Shown in pieces: positions 26,975 through 36,410 of a DNA stretch of 64,000 nucleotides (within the stretch, counting starts at the first letter, position 1; each line of letters opens with the position of its first letter). Below the pieces are notes generated by a model, which had not been told where the DNA came from, did not search any database, and saw only the letters and a list, made by a program, of their open reading frames with translations. The DNA is from Leucobacter sp. UCMA 4100 (lineage in GTDB: Bacteria > Actinomycetota > Actinomycetes > Actinomycetales > Microbacteriaceae), in contig NZ_JAFEUS010000002.1 of the NCBI RefSeq assembly GCF_027853335.1, forward strand, positions 2,216,514 to 2,280,513, in the 5' to 3' direction. The translations under genes were made by a program, and so were the position numbers.

Positions 26975-27886
26975 GTGCCAGTGACCAAACGCATTCACGT
27001 GAGGGTTCCCGCGACGAGCGCGAACCTTGGGCCAGGCTTTGACACCATGGGCATTGCGTTGTCGGTGGGCGACGAGCTCACCGTTGAACAGCTCAGCGAA
27101 CCCGGGCTTCAGGTAACGGTCACGGGCATCGGTGCCGAGAGCATCCCGACCGACGAGTCGCACCTCATCGTGCGCTCAATTGCCCACGTCTATGAGCGCC
27201 TCGGGCGCGACATGCCCGGTATGGCCCTTACAACGGTTAACCGTATTCCGCATAGCCGGGGCATGGGCTCGTCGGGCTCAGCCATTGTTGCTGGGGTCAT
27301 GGCTGCCGCCGGCCTCCTTGAAGGCTCCGTTGCCTTGAGCGCCGACGATCTACTCACCTTCGCGACCGAGCTCGAAGGGCACCCCGACAATGTCGCGCCG
27401 GCCCTGTTTGGCGGGCTCACCATCGCGTGGACAAACGAAGATGGGCCCCGGTCGAAGAAGCTCTCGGTGCACAGGGGAGTGTCGCCACTCGTGCTTGTGC
27501 CAGAGTTCACGATGTCGACCGAACTCGCCCGGAGCCTGCAGCCCGAGCAGGTTCCCTACGCCGACGCGGTGTTTAATCTCTCACGTTCGTCGTTGCTAGT
27601 CGCGGCGCTCACGCAGAGCCCGGAGCTGCTCTTTGAGGCGACCGAAGATCGACTGCACCAGGACTACCGCGGCGTCGCGATGCCGCGCACCAAGGCTCTC
27701 GTTGATACGCTGCGTGCCGCGGGCCACGCTGCAGTGGTCTCGGGAGCCGGCCCGTCGATCCTCGTACTGTGCAATGGGCCAGCAGAACGACTCGAGGCAG
27801 CTGCCCTCGTCAAAGCCCATGACGCAACCTGGGAGCGAAAGCTTCTTGCGGTTGACACGTTGGGTGCTACAGTAGAACAGGTTTAG
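26975..27886 (+). CDS. thrB: Homoserine kinase
   Basis: GHMP-family kinase that phosphorylates L-homoserine for threonine synthesis. The 303-residue protein has VRVPATSANLGPGFDTMGIA at the N-terminus, the ATP-binding loop IPHSRGMGSSGSAIVAG near residue 95, and the C-terminal GHMP motif VVSGAGPSILVLC. The GTG start at 26975 follows GAAAGAAGAG; another GTG lies two codons downstream. It is downstream of hom by 96 bases and upstream of rho by 166 bases. Confidence 0.95.
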   Translation: MPVTKRIHVRVPATSANLGPGFDTMGIALSVGDELTVEQLSEPGLQVTVTGIGAESIPTDESHLIVRSIAHVYERLGRDMPGMALTTVNRIPHSRGMGSSGSAIVAGVMAAAGLLEGSVALSADDLLTFATELEGHPDNVAPALFGGLTIAWTNEDGPRSKKLSVHRGVSPLVLVPEFTMSTELARSLQPEQVPYADAVFNLSRSSLLVAALTQSPELLFEATEDRLHQDYRGVAMPRTKALVDTLRAAGHAAVVSGAGPSILVLCNGPAERLEAAALVKAHDATWERKLLAVDTLGATVEQV

Positions 27887-28052
27887 TACTCAGAGCACTC
27901 GCTCACCGGAACAACCATTTCCCCATCGCATCACGCGAATAACGCGTTGCGGTGTCATGCCCGCCCGGCACAAAGGGCACACAACGCATGCACATGGTAG
28001 TTGCAGATCGAACACAGCGATCTCCCCAGCATGCACCCCCGAAAGGATCACC

Positions 28053-30308
28053 GTGGAGCAGAACTCCAACGAAATATCACCGGAAACACCAGAAGCTTCA
28101 GCAACGCCCGAGACCGGCGAAGCCGTAACGGCCCCGAAGCGCGCACCGCGCAGGGCCACCTCGAAGAAAGCGACGGTCACCGACGCAGAGCAGCCGAAGG
28201 CCGACGAAGCAGCCGCTGGAGAAGCCGCACCTGCCAAGACGACGAAGGCTGCGGCCACGAAGGCCGAAGCTCCTGAAGCTGCCGAAGACGCAGCGACAGA
28301 AGCCCCGAAGCGGGCTTCTCGAGCGCGCAAGAAGGCTGCTGAACCAGCAGCTGAAGCTCCAGCAGCAGAGACTCCCGCGACAGAAACCGCGGTAACCGAG
28401 ACCCCGGCAGTGGCTGAAAGCACCGAGACCCAGGCCGAGCCTGAGGTAAAGAAGCCCGCGACACGCCGACGCAAGCCAGCCGCGAAGGCAGAGGCAGAGA
28501 CCGCGACTGAGGCGACTGCCGAAGCATCAGCAGCAGACAATGCTGAAGAACCGGCTGCGGCAGCTGCCGAGGCAGAGGCTCCCCGCAAACGTACGCGTCG
28601 TGCTACAACCGCGAAGGCTGAGGCGCAGGACGCCGCGGCCGCGGCAGAGGGAACCTCAGAGGCCGAGAGACAGGAACCCGCAGCCGAGACTAAGACTTCG
28701 TCACGCCGTGCGTCGACCGCGAAGGGTGCGGCCACGAAGAGTGCAGCCGCTAAGGGCGCTGCGGCAAAGAACGCCGCGCAAAAGAGCGATGCCGATACTG
28801 CTGAGGCCGCTGAAGCCACCGAGGCCGCGAAGGCCGATGGCAAGGCTGAGGGAGAGCAGGCAAACACCGACGAGCAGGCAAAGGGCGATAACCGTCGCAA
28901 CTCTCGTTCACGCAGCCGCGCTAAGTCTCAGGACGATGCAGAAAAGGGCGAGGCGCAGCAGAACAACGGCCAGCAGAACGGTCGTGGCAATAAGAACGAC
29001 GCGAAGAACGACAAGTCTGAGCAGAGCGAAAAGAACGAGCAGTCGGGCGAGGGCCAGGGGCAGCGTCAGGACCGTGACGACCAGCAGTCGTCACGCAGCC
29101 GCACCCGCCAGCGCGACCGCAAGCGCCGCGGCCAGCAGAACGAAGATCTCATCGATCCCGAGCTCACTGACGAAGACGTGCTGCTGCAGATCGCAGGCAT
29201 TCTCGACGTGCTCGATAACTACGCTTTCGTGCGCACCTCGGGTTATCTGCCCGGGCCGTCAGACGTGTACGTCTCGCTCGGTCAGGTGAAGCGCTACGGC
29301 CTGCGCAAGGGTGACGCGATCGTTGGCTCGATCCGCAAACCAGCCGAGAACGACAACGGCGGGCGCCAGAAGTACAACGCAATCGTCAAGATCGACTCGG
29401 TCAACGGTGCGGCCCTGACCGAAGACATGCAGCGTGTTGACTTCGCAGAGCTCACTCCGCTGCACCCCGTCGACCGCCTGCGTCTCGAGACCACCGCCGA
29501 CAAGGTCACCCCGCGAGTCATCGATCTCGTAGCGCCGATCGGCAAGGGCCAGCGCGTTTTGGTCGCTGGCGCACAGCGTTCGGGCAAGTCGGTCGCACTG
29601 CAAGAGATCGCGGCTTCGGTATCGGCGAACCACCCCGATGCTCACCTCATGATGGTGCTCGTTGACGAGCGCCCCGAAGAGGTCACTGAGATGGAGCGCA
29701 CGGTGAAGGGTGAGGTCATCGCCTCGACCTTCGACCGCGCAGCAGACGACCACACCACGGTCGCCGAACTCGCCATCGAGCGAGCAAAGCGTCTCGTCGA
29801 GCTCGGCCACGACGTGGTCGTACTGCTCGACTCGCTCACGCGACTGAGCCGCGCCTACAACGCTTCGACGCAGAGCTCGGGCCGTGGCCATTCGAACCAC
29901 ATCGACGCCTCACAGCTCGCAGCACCGAAAAAGCTCTTCGGTTCAGCACGTAACGTAGAACACGGCGGATCGCTCACGATTATCGCGACGGTACTGACCG
30001 AGACAGGCTCACGTGCCGACGAGGTCATTTGCGAGGAGCTGCGCACCGCGGCAAACAGCGAACTGCGCCTCTCGCGCGAGCTCGCCGAGCGTCGCATGTA
30101 CCCCGCACTGAACCTCAATGGTTCGGCGACCCGTCACGAGGAGACGCTCCTGACCAGCCAAGAGGTTGACGCGACCTGGAAGCTTCGCCGCGCGCTCGGC
30201 GCGCAGCCGGAGAGCCAGGCGAGCGAGGCCATTCTCTCGAACATGCAGAAGACCCAGTCAAACGCTGAGTTTCTCGCACTGCTGCAGAAGTCGCAGGGCG
30301 CGCTCTAG
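28053..30308 (+). CDS. rho: Transcription termination factor Rho with long basic/acidic N-terminal extension and atypical loops
   Basis: Hexameric RNA-dependent ATPase for transcription termination, 751 residues. Residues 1-360 are an Ala/Glu/Lys/Arg/Thr-rich, then Asn/Gln/Asp-rich, probably disordered extension typical of actinobacterial Rho. The RNA-binding fold follows (about 363-430, RTSGYLPGPSDVYVSLGQVK). The ATPase core has DERPEEVTEMERTVKGEVIA and VVLLDSLTRLSRAYN. The P-loop reads GAQRSGKS (about 506-513) instead of the common PPKAGKT; the Q-loop SSGRGHSNHID and R-loop RTAANSEL also differ from the common SGRxxxGGVD and KGTGNxEL. GTG 28053 follows GAAAGGA. The 166-base leader may support autoregulation. 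Confidence 0.92.
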   Translation: MEQNSNEISPETPEASATPETGEAVTAPKRAPRRATSKKATVTDAEQPKADEAAAGEAAPAKTTKAAATKAEAPEAAEDAATEAPKRASRARKKAAEPAAEAPAAETPATETAVTETPAVAESTETQAEPEVKKPATRRRKPAAKAEAETATEATAEASAADNAEEPAAAAAEAEAPRKRTRRATTAKAEAQDAAAAAEGTSEAERQEPAAETKTSSRRASTAKGAATKSAAAKGAAAKNAAQKSDADTAEAAEATEAAKADGKAEGEQANTDEQAKGDNRRNSRSRSRAKSQDDAEKGEAQQNNGQQNGRGNKNDAKNDKSEQSEKNEQSGEGQGQRQDRDDQQSSRSRTRQRDRKRRGQQNEDLIDPELTDEDVLLQIAGILDVLDNYAFVRTSGYLPGPSDVYVSLGQVKRYGLRKGDAIVGSIRKPAENDNGGRQKYNAIVKIDSVNGAALTEDMQRVDFAELTPLHPVDRLRLETTADKVTPRVIDLVAPIGKGQRVLVAGAQRSGKSVALQEIAASVSANHPDAHLMMVLVDERPEEVTEMERTVKGEVIASTFDRAADDHTTVAELAIERAKRLVELGHDVVVLLDSLTRLSRAYNASTQSSGRGHSNHIDASQLAAPKKLFGSARNVEHGGSLTIIATVLTETGSRADEVICEELRTAANSELRLSRELAERRMYPALNLNGSATRHEETLLTSQEVDATWKLRRALGAQPESQASEAILSNMQKTQSNAEFLALLQKSQGAL

Positions 30309-30355
30309 CGTAGCCCCGCCCCGACAGCACACCGAGAGAGAATTCAAGGAGAATC

Positions 30356-31432
30356 ATGTTTGATCAGGTGCATACGCTTCTCGAAGAGCACCAAGACCTG
30401 CAAACGCAGCTCGCTGACCCAGAGCTGCACAGCGACCAGGTGCGCGCCAAGCGCGTGAACCGTCGCTACGCAGAGCTGTCGAAAATTAAGGCCGCTTATG
30501 AACAGTGGCAACAGCTCGGTGACGACCTCGAAGCGGCTCGCGAGCTTGCGAAAGAAGACGACATGTTCGCCGAAGAGGTGCCCGTGCTCGAAGAGCAGCT
30601 CGCGGTGGCTCAGGAGAAGGTTCGTCGCCTGCTGATTCCGCGTGACCCAGACGACGCTCGTGATGTCATTCTTGAGATCAAAGGTGGTGAGGGCGGCGCT
30701 GAGTCGGCCCTCTTCGGTGCCGACCTGTTGCGCATGTACATGCACTACGCAGAGTCGAAGGGCTGGAAGACCGAGATTCTTGAGAAAGACGAGAACGATC
30801 TCGGCGGTTACAAGAACGTGCAGATTGCCATCAAGGGCAACGCTCAAGACCCCTCGCAGGGGGTATGGGCGCACCTCAAGTACGAGGGCGGCGTGCACCG
30901 CGTGCAGCGCGTTCCCGTGACCGAGTCGCAGGGTCGCATTCACACCTCAACCACGGGCGTGCTCGTGTACCCCGAGGTCGATGAGCCAGAAGAGGTCGAC
31001 ATTCAGCAGAACGACCTCAAGATCGACGTGTATCGTTCATCAGGCCCGGGCGGTCAATCGGTGAACACGACCGACTCGGCCGTGCGCATCACACACATTC
31101 CGACCGGCATCGTCGTTGCAATGCAGAACGAGAAGAGCCAGCTGCAAAACCGTGAGGCGGGCATGCGCGTGCTCCGTGCACGACTGCTCGCTCGCAAGCA
31201 GGAAGAGGCCGCTGCCGAGGCAAGCGCCTACCGCGCCGGCCAAATTCGTACGATGGATCGTTCAGAGCGCATTCGCACGTATAACTTTCCTGAGAACCGT
31301 ATTGCCGACCACCGCACGGGATTCAAGGCCTACAACCTTGATCACGTGATGAATGGTGCGCTCGATGCTGTGATCGAGTCGTGCATTCGTGCCGACGAAG
31401 AGTCGCGACTCGCAGAGCTCGGCAACGACTAG
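30356..31432 (+). CDS. prfA: Peptide chain release factor 1
   Basis: Translation termination at UAA and UAG. The 358-residue protein carries the codon-recognition tripeptide PVT ([14 protein letters not shown], about residue 185), the peptidyl-hydrolysis motif GGQ in [20 protein letters not shown] (about residue 233), and the C-terminal [11 protein letters not shown] stretch. The length is standard. It lies 47 bases after rho. prmC, which methylates the GGQ glutamine, normally follows directly but is about 5 kb further on here. AAGGAG precedes the ATG. Confidence 0.97.
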   Translation: MFDQVHTLLEEHQDLQTQLADPELHSDQVRAKRVNRRYAELSKIKAAYEQWQQLGDDLEAARELAKEDDMFAEEVPVLEEQLAVAQEKVRRLLIPRDPDDARDVILEIKGGEGGAESALFGADLLRMYMHYAESKGWKTEILEKDENDLGGYKNVQIAIKGNAQDPSQGVWAHLKYEGGVHRVQRVPVTESQGRIHTSTTGVLVYPEVDEPEEVDIQQNDLKIDVYRSSGPGGQSVNTTDSAVRITHIPTGIVVAMQNEKSQLQNREAGMRVLRARLLARKQEEAAAEASAYRAGQIRTMDRSERIRTYNFPENRIADHRTGFKAYNLDHVMNGALDAVIESCIRADEESRLAELGND

Positions 31433-31463
31433 CACGTAAAGCCCAGGCTCAGATCTGGCAAGG

Positions 31464-31497
31464 AAAGGGCGCCGGTGGGAAACCTCCGGCGCCCTTT
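31464..31497 (+). terminator. Rho-independent terminator of prfA
   Basis: AAAGGGCGCCGG (31464-31475) pairs with CCGGCGCCCTTT (31486-31497) in a 12-bp stem with a 10-base loop, ending in TTTT. It lies 31 bases after the prfA stop codon and closes the lysA-prfA block. Confidence 0.85.
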
Positions 31498-31543
31498 TCG
31501 TTGCCCAAAACCGAGCTGAATCGCCACCCGCAGCACCGCGGGC

Positions 31544-31549
31544 TAGAAT
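31544..31549 (+). promoter_or_regulatory. -10 box of the aminotransferase gene
   Basis: TAGAAT ends 11 bases before the ATG at 31561, implying a leader of about four or five bases. The in-frame GTG at 31555 is followed at once by TGA, so the ATG is the start. Confidence 0.45.
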
Positions 31550-31560
31550 GGCCTGTGTGA

Positions 31561-32784
31561 ATGAGCAGCGCATCGGCCAGTCGGCCGAAACTTCGAGGTG
31601 TTCGCTACGACGTTCGTGGCCCGATTCTGCAAGAGGCTGAGCGTCTTGAGCGTGCCGGTGAGAAGGTGCTTCGGCTCAACATTGGTAACCCGGCGCCCTT
31701 CGGCTTTGAAGCGCCCGAGGCGGTGCGCGAAGCAGTAACGAACGCGCTCCAGGTTGCTGAGGGGTACAGTGACTCACGTGGCATTCCTGCGGCCCGCGAA
31801 GCGGTTGCCGAGTTCATGGCTGGTGAGGGGCTCACGAGCGTCTCGCCCGATGACGTGTTTATCGGTAACGGCGTGAGCGAGCTCATCTCGATCGTGCTCC
31901 AGGCCATGCTTGGCCCCGGCGACGAAGTGCTCATTCCCGCGCCCGACTATCCGTTGTGGACAGCGCAGGTAACGCTCTCAGGCGGCCGCGCCGTGCATTA
32001 CGTGTGCGATGAGGCTGACAACTGGCAACCCAATCTCGAAGAGATTGAGTCGCTCATTACTCCGAAGACTCGCGCGCTCGTGCTCATCAACCCGAACAAC
32101 CCCACCGGTGCCGTCTACTCAGAAGAGCTGGTGCGCAAGTTTGCCGAGCTAGCCGAGCGGTACGGCCTCGTGCTGCTCGCTGACGAGATCTACGAGAAGA
32201 TCCTCTACCGCGGGGCACAGCACGTGCACGCTGCGAAGCTTGTCGAGTCGACGCTCTGCATTACCTTTGGTGGTCTCTCGAAGGCGTACCTCATCGCAGG
32301 CTTTCGAAGCGGCTGGATGGTGCTTTCAGGCAATCAGGAGCGGGCACAGGAGCTCATCGAGGGCATCACACTGCTCTCCAACATGCGTATGTGTGCCAAC
32401 GTTCCCGCGCAGTACGCGATTCCCGCGGCGCTCAGTGACGACAGTTCGATCCGCGCCCTCACGGCTCCGGGCGGGCGACTGCTTGAGCAGTCCGAGCTCG
32501 CGCACCAACTGCTCACCGAGATTCCGGGTGTGACGTGCGTGAAGCCAGACGGTGCCCTCTACCTCTTTCCCAAACTCGACCCAGAGCGCTATCTCATTGA
32601 AGACGACCGGGCGTTTGTCATCGATCTGTTGCGGGCAACGAACGTGCTCATTACGAACGGGCGCGGCTTCAACTACCCGACGCCAGACCACGTACGCTTT
32701 GTGACACTGCCCGACACCGTTGTGCTCACCGAAGCCATTTCGCGCATTGCCGGGTACCTCGATACGGTGCGCGTCGACCACTAG
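31561..32784 (+). CDS. Class I/II aminotransferase (AlaA-like)
   Basis: A 407-residue fold-type I PLP enzyme. Landmarks: NIGNPAPFGFEAP near the N-terminus, the YSDSRGIPAAREAVAEFM segment, LINPNNPTGAVYS, the aspartate of LLADEIYEKILY, the PLP lysine in FGGLSKAYLIAGFRSGWM, and a C-terminal Arg region. This combination is typical of AlaA/AlaT-type glutamate-pyruvate aminotransferases involved in alanine synthesis, but related specificities are possible. It stands alone after the prfA terminator, and its product could feed alanine or branched metabolism. Confidence 0.87.
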   Translation: MSSASASRPKLRGVRYDVRGPILQEAERLERAGEKVLRLNIGNPAPFGFEAPEAVREAVTNALQVAEGYSDSRGIPAAREAVAEFMAGEGLTSVSPDDVFIGNGVSELISIVLQAMLGPGDEVLIPAPDYPLWTAQVTLSGGRAVHYVCDEADNWQPNLEEIESLITPKTRALVLINPNNPTGAVYSEELVRKFAELAERYGLVLLADEIYEKILYRGAQHVHAAKLVESTLCITFGGLSKAYLIAGFRSGWMVLSGNQERAQELIEGITLLSNMRMCANVPAQYAIPAALSDDSSIRALTAPGGRLLEQSELAHQLLTEIPGVTCVKPDGALYLFPKLDPERYLIEDDRAFVIDLLRATNVLITNGRGFNYPTPDHVRFVTLPDTVVLTEAISRIAGYLDTVRVDH

Positions 32785-32805
32785 ATCTCGCGCGGGGTCT
32801 CCCAC

Positions 32806-32811
32806 TAGGCT
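32806..32811 (+). promoter_or_regulatory. Leaderless-type -10 box of the lipoprotein gene
   Basis: TAGGCT is followed by seven bases and the ATG at 32819; no ribosome-binding site is present. Confidence 0.5.
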
Positions 32812-32818
32812 TCAGTAC

Positions 32819-33310
32819 ATGGGTACTCGAATGATGATGACCTGCACGGTGCTCGGCGTCGCTGCGTTGCTCACGGGCTGTGCGCAGCCGCACCAGGACA
32901 CCCTGCCTGAGGCGGAAGCAAAGGCCGAAGCCCTCATGCAAGAACTCTCTGCTGACGAAGATAATCTGGGGTCATTTTCGTCCAGGGTCACGTCGAATAC
33001 CGCTCCCGAAGATGACGACGCGAACTTCAGCGTGACCCTCGACGCGCAGGTACGGCCAACTGAGGGCATCGTTGCTTGCTTCGGTAAGGGCAACGCCGAG
33101 TTTGTGCTCTCCCTAGTCGGCGCCGATGGCTCTACCGTATCGAATGGGCCGGTTGAGGTTGCATGCGATGGGGCGCAAAAGACCATCGATCTCGACGAAG
33201 CAACCGAGGTGATCAGCCTCGTGCGCATGAGTGCGGGCGCGGTTGACGACGCCGAGGCTTTTGTTGTCGGTGGGGTGCGGGGGACAAGCGTCCTGAACAC
33301 CCGTGAGTGA
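32819..33310 (+). CDS. Small secreted lipoprotein of unknown function
   Basis: A 163-residue lipoprotein: a short N-region (MGTRMMMT), a hydrophobic core and the lipobox LLTGC near residue 21. The mature part is acidic, with one further pair of Cys (IVACFGKGN and VEVACDGAQ) that could form a disulfide, and beta-rich predicted character. I do not recognise the family. The ATG at 32819 sits seven bases after a TAGGCT box; the longer open frame upstream overlaps the aminotransferase and lacks a signal peptide at its start. Confidence 0.7.
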   Translation: MGTRMMMTCTVLGVAALLTGCAQPHQDTLPEAEAKAEALMQELSADEDNLGSFSSRVTSNTAPEDDDANFSVTLDAQVRPTEGIVACFGKGNAEFVLSLVGADGSTVSNGPVEVACDGAQKTIDLDEATEVISLVRMSAGAVDDAEAFVVGGVRGTSVLNTRE

Positions 33311-33374
33311 TGGTTTGACCAAAAATCTGGGAACGGTATCGCCGCGTCTGCACAGAGCGGCACGTGTCGAGAGT

Positions 33375-33380
33375 TAGACT
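33375..33380 (+). promoter_or_regulatory. Leaderless-type -10 box of MFS gene
   Basis: TAGACT is followed by seven bases and the GTG at 33388. Confidence 0.5.
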
Positions 33381-33387
33381 CAATACT

Positions 33388-34791
33388 GTGAGTCGCCGTA
33401 AAGATACCGCCCCAAGGTTTCTCCCCTGGCTCGTGTGGGGCGTCGCAGAGCTCATGTACATCATTGCGATTATCAATCGCACGTCGCTCTCGGCCCTTGG
33501 CCCGACGGCGCAAGATCAATTCTCGATCGGTGCAGCGACCCTCTCGATTTTCGCGGTGTTGCAGCTCGTCGTCTACGCGGTGATGCAAATCCCGGTCGGC
33601 CTCTTGCTCGACCGTTTTGGCGTAACACGCGTGGTGCTCTCGGGCGGCTTGCTCATGGCCATGGGCCAGTTCGGCATGGCTTTTGCAGGAGAGGTGTGGA
33701 TCGCGATTGTCGCCCGAATGCTTGTCGGCGCCGGCGACGCGTTTATCTTTACGAGCCTCATGAGGCTTCTGCCCGATTGGTTCCCGGCTCGCAAGCTGCC
33801 AATGCTCGGTCAGCTGACGGGTATGCTCGGCACACTAGGCCAGGTCGTTTCGCTCTTTCCGCTCTCACTGGCTGTAGGAGTGTTCGGCTGGGCCGCAGGC
33901 TTTACCGGAATCGCGGTTGCCTGCCTGTTCGTCGTGCTCGTCGGTGCGATGACGCTACGCGATACCCCGGGTGAGCCCACGACGGTCGAGCGGATCCGTG
34001 GAAAGCGGGGCAACCTTTCTGAGCGCGCCGAACTGTTGCTCGCCGACGGCAGTATTGGCCTCGCGTCGCTGCCCTCGAACACGGGCCTCATTGCGCTTCC
34101 GGTGGCCGCCGAGGCAAACGCGCTCAAGCGGTTCTTCGCAAACATGCGCGTTGTGCTCGGCATTCCCGGCGTGCGCCTCGCGTTCTGGGTGCACTTCTCG
34201 ACGCCCTTTTCGCAGCACTTGATGCTGCTGCTCTGGGGCACTCCGTTGCTCGTATACGGCATCGGTATGAGCCCGACCGCGGCATCGACGGTGCTGTTCG
34301 GCATGGCAATTACGGGTGGCCTCGCGGGTCTCGTGCTTGGTCGCGCCACTTCGCGGTACCTCGAGCATCGTGTGCACATTGCGATGAGCGTCATGTGTGT
34401 CATCGCCGTTGCGTGGGGTGTGCTGCTGCTCTGGCCAGGTACCCCGCCCCTGTGGCTTGTGCTGACGGTGACGACGATTACCTCGATGGGTGGCGCCGCC
34501 TCGATGATCGCTTTTGAGATCGTGCGGTCGCACTCCCCGAGACGCTTCATCGGGCTTTCGACGGGCACAGCGAACATGGGCGGCTTTATTGCCGCGCTCA
34601 TCGCGATGCTGCTCGTGGGTATCGTGCTTGACGCACAAGGTGCGGGGTCGCCCGAGACCTTCACGATGGATGCCTTCCGCTGGGCATTCGCGACACAGTA
34701 CCTGGTGTGGATCCCAGCGCTCTGCCTGCTCGTCATTGAGCTGCGCAAAACGCTTCGGTGGAACGAAAAGAACCGCGGCTCGGGCCGCTAG
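33388..34791 (+). CDS. MFS transporter
   Basis: A 467-residue major facilitator protein with about 12 helices and a long central loop (about residues 195-250) rich in charged residues. Motif A after helix 2 is visible as [14 protein letters not shown]. The first helix region [23 protein letters not shown] resembles ACS/nitrate-sugar-type MFS importers more than drug exporters, but the substrate cannot be named. GTG 33388 was chosen because it follows TAGACT by seven bases; the frame is open eight codons further up. It converges with cysE, sharing four bases. Confidence 0.82.
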   Translation: MSRRKDTAPRFLPWLVWGVAELMYIIAIINRTSLSALGPTAQDQFSIGAATLSIFAVLQLVVYAVMQIPVGLLLDRFGVTRVVLSGGLLMAMGQFGMAFAGEVWIAIVARMLVGAGDAFIFTSLMRLLPDWFPARKLPMLGQLTGMLGTLGQVVSLFPLSLAVGVFGWAAGFTGIAVACLFVVLVGAMTLRDTPGEPTTVERIRGKRGNLSERAELLLADGSIGLASLPSNTGLIALPVAAEANALKRFFANMRVVLGIPGVRLAFWVHFSTPFSQHLMLLLWGTPLLVYGIGMSPTAASTVLFGMAITGGLAGLVLGRATSRYLEHRVHIAMSVMCVIAVAWGVLLLWPGTPPLWLVLTVTTITSMGGAASMIAFEIVRSHSPRRFIGLSTGTANMGGFIAALIAMLLVGIVLDAQGAGSPETFTMDAFRWAFATQYLVWIPALCLLVIELRKTLRWNEKNRGSGR

Positions 34792-35351
34792 ATGACGTAA
34801 AAGTCGGCCGTGTCTGGCATCTCGGCGACGGGTGCGCCGCGGCGTGGCCTTGGCTTTGCGGGGATGCCCACGAGCGTCGTCCACGGTTCGCTGTTGTGCA
34901 CGACAACCGCGTTACTGCCCACAGCGCTATCGTGACCGATGCTGATATTGCCGAGTACCTTTGCGCCGGCCCCGATCGTGACCCGGTCGCCAATGGTCGG
35001 GTGACGCTTGCCCTTCTCGTGGCCGGTGCCGCCCAGGGTGACCTGATGGTAGAGGTGCACGTCGTCGCCGACGATGGCGGTCTCGCCAATGACCACTCCC
35101 ATGCCGTGGTCGATGAAGAGGCGTCGACCGATGGTTGCTCCCGGGTGAATCTCGATGCCAGTGAACCAGCGCACGATTTGTGAGATGACGCGCGGTACAA
35201 AGCGCATGCCTCTGCGCCAGAGCGCGTTGGCAGCACGGTGCCACCAAACGGCATGAAGGCCCGAGTACACGCAGAAGATTTCTACGCTTCCTCGGGCCGC
35301 CGGGTCATGCTGTTTGGCCGCTGCAATATCCTCGCGAATGCGACTGAACAT
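34788..35351 (-). CDS. cysE: Serine O-acetyltransferase
   Basis: Acetylates L-serine with acetyl-CoA, giving the substrate for CysK. The 187-residue protein has the short N-terminal helical domain followed by left-handed beta-helix hexapeptides: [59 protein letters not shown]. The His of HGMGVV and the [14 protein letters not shown] loop are active-site features. The protein ends in FYVI; the C-terminal Ile is the residue that docks in the CysK active site in the cysteine synthase complex. ATG 35351 fits an operon with cysK ending 16 bases upstream. Confidence 0.94.
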   Translation of the reverse strand: MFSRIREDIAAAKQHDPAARGSVEIFCVYSGLHAVWWHRAANALWRRGMRFVPRVISQIVRWFTGIEIHPGATIGRRLFIDHGMGVVIGETAIVGDDVHLYHQVTLGGTGHEKGKRHPTIGDRVTIGAGAKVLGNISIGHDSAVGSNAVVVHNSEPWTTLVGIPAKPRPRRGAPVAEMPDTADFYVI

Positions 35352-35367
35352 ACCCACAGTTACTGTC

Positions 35368-36306
35368 TTACTCCTGGTTGAGATCCTCAAACAATACGGT
35401 CGAGAAGTACCGCTCGCCGAAGTCGGGAATGACTACGACGATCTTCTTGCCCTTGTTCTCGGGGCGCTTTGCGACCTCGGTCGCCGCATAGACCGCGGCG
35501 CCGCCCGAGATGCCCGCAAGAACGCCCTCTGACGCGCCGAGCGCGCGAGCGGTGCGGATCGAGTCATCGAGGGTTACGTCGAATACCTCGTCATAGACCT
35601 CTCGGTCGAGTACGTCGGGAACGAAGTTGGCGCCGAGCCCCTGAATCTTGTGTGGGCCCGCTTTTCCGTCGGTGAGCAGCGGCGAATCGATCGGCTCGAC
35701 CGCGATGACCTTGACCTCAGGGTTCTGCTCCTTGAGGTAGCTGCCTGCGCCGGTGATGGTGCCGCCGGTGCCAATGCCTGCGACAAAAATGTCGACGCTG
35801 CCGTCGGTATCGTTCCAGATCTCTGGGCCGGTGGTCGAACGGTGGATCGCGGGGTTCGCGGCGTTCCCAAACTGGTTGGCGAGCACGGCGCCCTCGGTCT
35901 CGGCGACGATCTCTTCGGCCTTTGCGACGGCGCCCTTCATGCCGAGGGGCCCTTCGGTGAGAACGATCTCTGCGCCGTATGCGCGGAGGAGCTTACGACG
36001 CTCGATGCTCATGGTCTCAGGCATGGTGAGGATGACGCGGTAACCGCGTGCGGCCCCGACGAACGCGAGTGCGATGCCGGTGTTGCCACTCGTGCCCTCA
36101 ACGATGGTGCCGCCGGGCTTCAGCGCGCCCGACTGTTCGGCGGCGTCGATGATGGCGATGCCGATACGGTCTTTGACGCTTCCGGCGGGGTTGTAAAACT
36201 CGAGCTTCGCGTAGACCTCTGCGCCCGCGTCGTCTGCGACGCGATTGAGCTTCACGAGGGGCGTGTTACCGAAGGCCTCGGTAATGTTGTTGTATACCCG
36301 CGACAT
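35368..36306 (-). CDS. cysK: Cysteine synthase A (O-acetylserine sulfhydrylase)
   Basis: Converts O-acetylserine and sulfide to cysteine, using PLP. The 312-residue protein shows the PLP lysine in [11 protein letters not shown] (about residue 44), the substrate loop [12 protein letters not shown], the GTGGTITG phosphate-binding loop, and the C-terminal Ser-containing [14 protein letters not shown] precedes the ATG at 36306. It is the first gene of a cysK-cysE operon behind a recognisable promoter at 36356-36383. Confidence 0.96.
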   Translation of the reverse strand: MSRVYNNITEAFGNTPLVKLNRVADDAGAEVYAKLEFYNPAGSVKDRIGIAIIDAAEQSGALKPGGTIVEGTSGNTGIALAFVGAARGYRVILTMPETMSIERRKLLRAYGAEIVLTEGPLGMKGAVAKAEEIVAETEGAVLANQFGNAANPAIHRSTTGPEIWNDTDGSVDIFVAGIGTGGTITGAGSYLKEQNPEVKVIAVEPIDSPLLTDGKAGPHKIQGLGANFVPDVLDREVYDEVFDVTLDDSIRTARALGASEGVLAGISGGAAVYAATEVAKRPENKGKKIVVVIPDFGERYFSTVLFEDLNQE

Positions 36307-36355
36307 GGGTTACCTTTCGTTGTGCGATACATTGAGCGCCGAATGGCACGAAACC

Positions 36356-36383
36356 ATCATAGCGAAATGTTATTGAAGGCCAA
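36356..36383 (-). promoter_or_regulatory. Sigma-70-like promoter of cysK-cysE
   Basis: On the minus strand TTGGCC (36383-36378), a 16-base spacer and TATGAT (36361-36356) make a good promoter about 50 bases before the cysK start. Two TGACA-like half sites (TGACAATGTGTGACAC) lie upstream, overlapping the prmC start region, and could bind a regulator. Confidence 0.6.
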
Positions 36384-36410
36384 ATGTAAACTTATGAATG
36401 GTGTCACACA

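Noticed and set aside
27890-28900. 336-codon open frame on the minus strand opposite rho
   Set aside because: Its Ala/Ser/Val-rich product mirrors the repetitive GCx/GAA codons of the Rho extension; no ribosome site or family motif, whereas Rho is certain.
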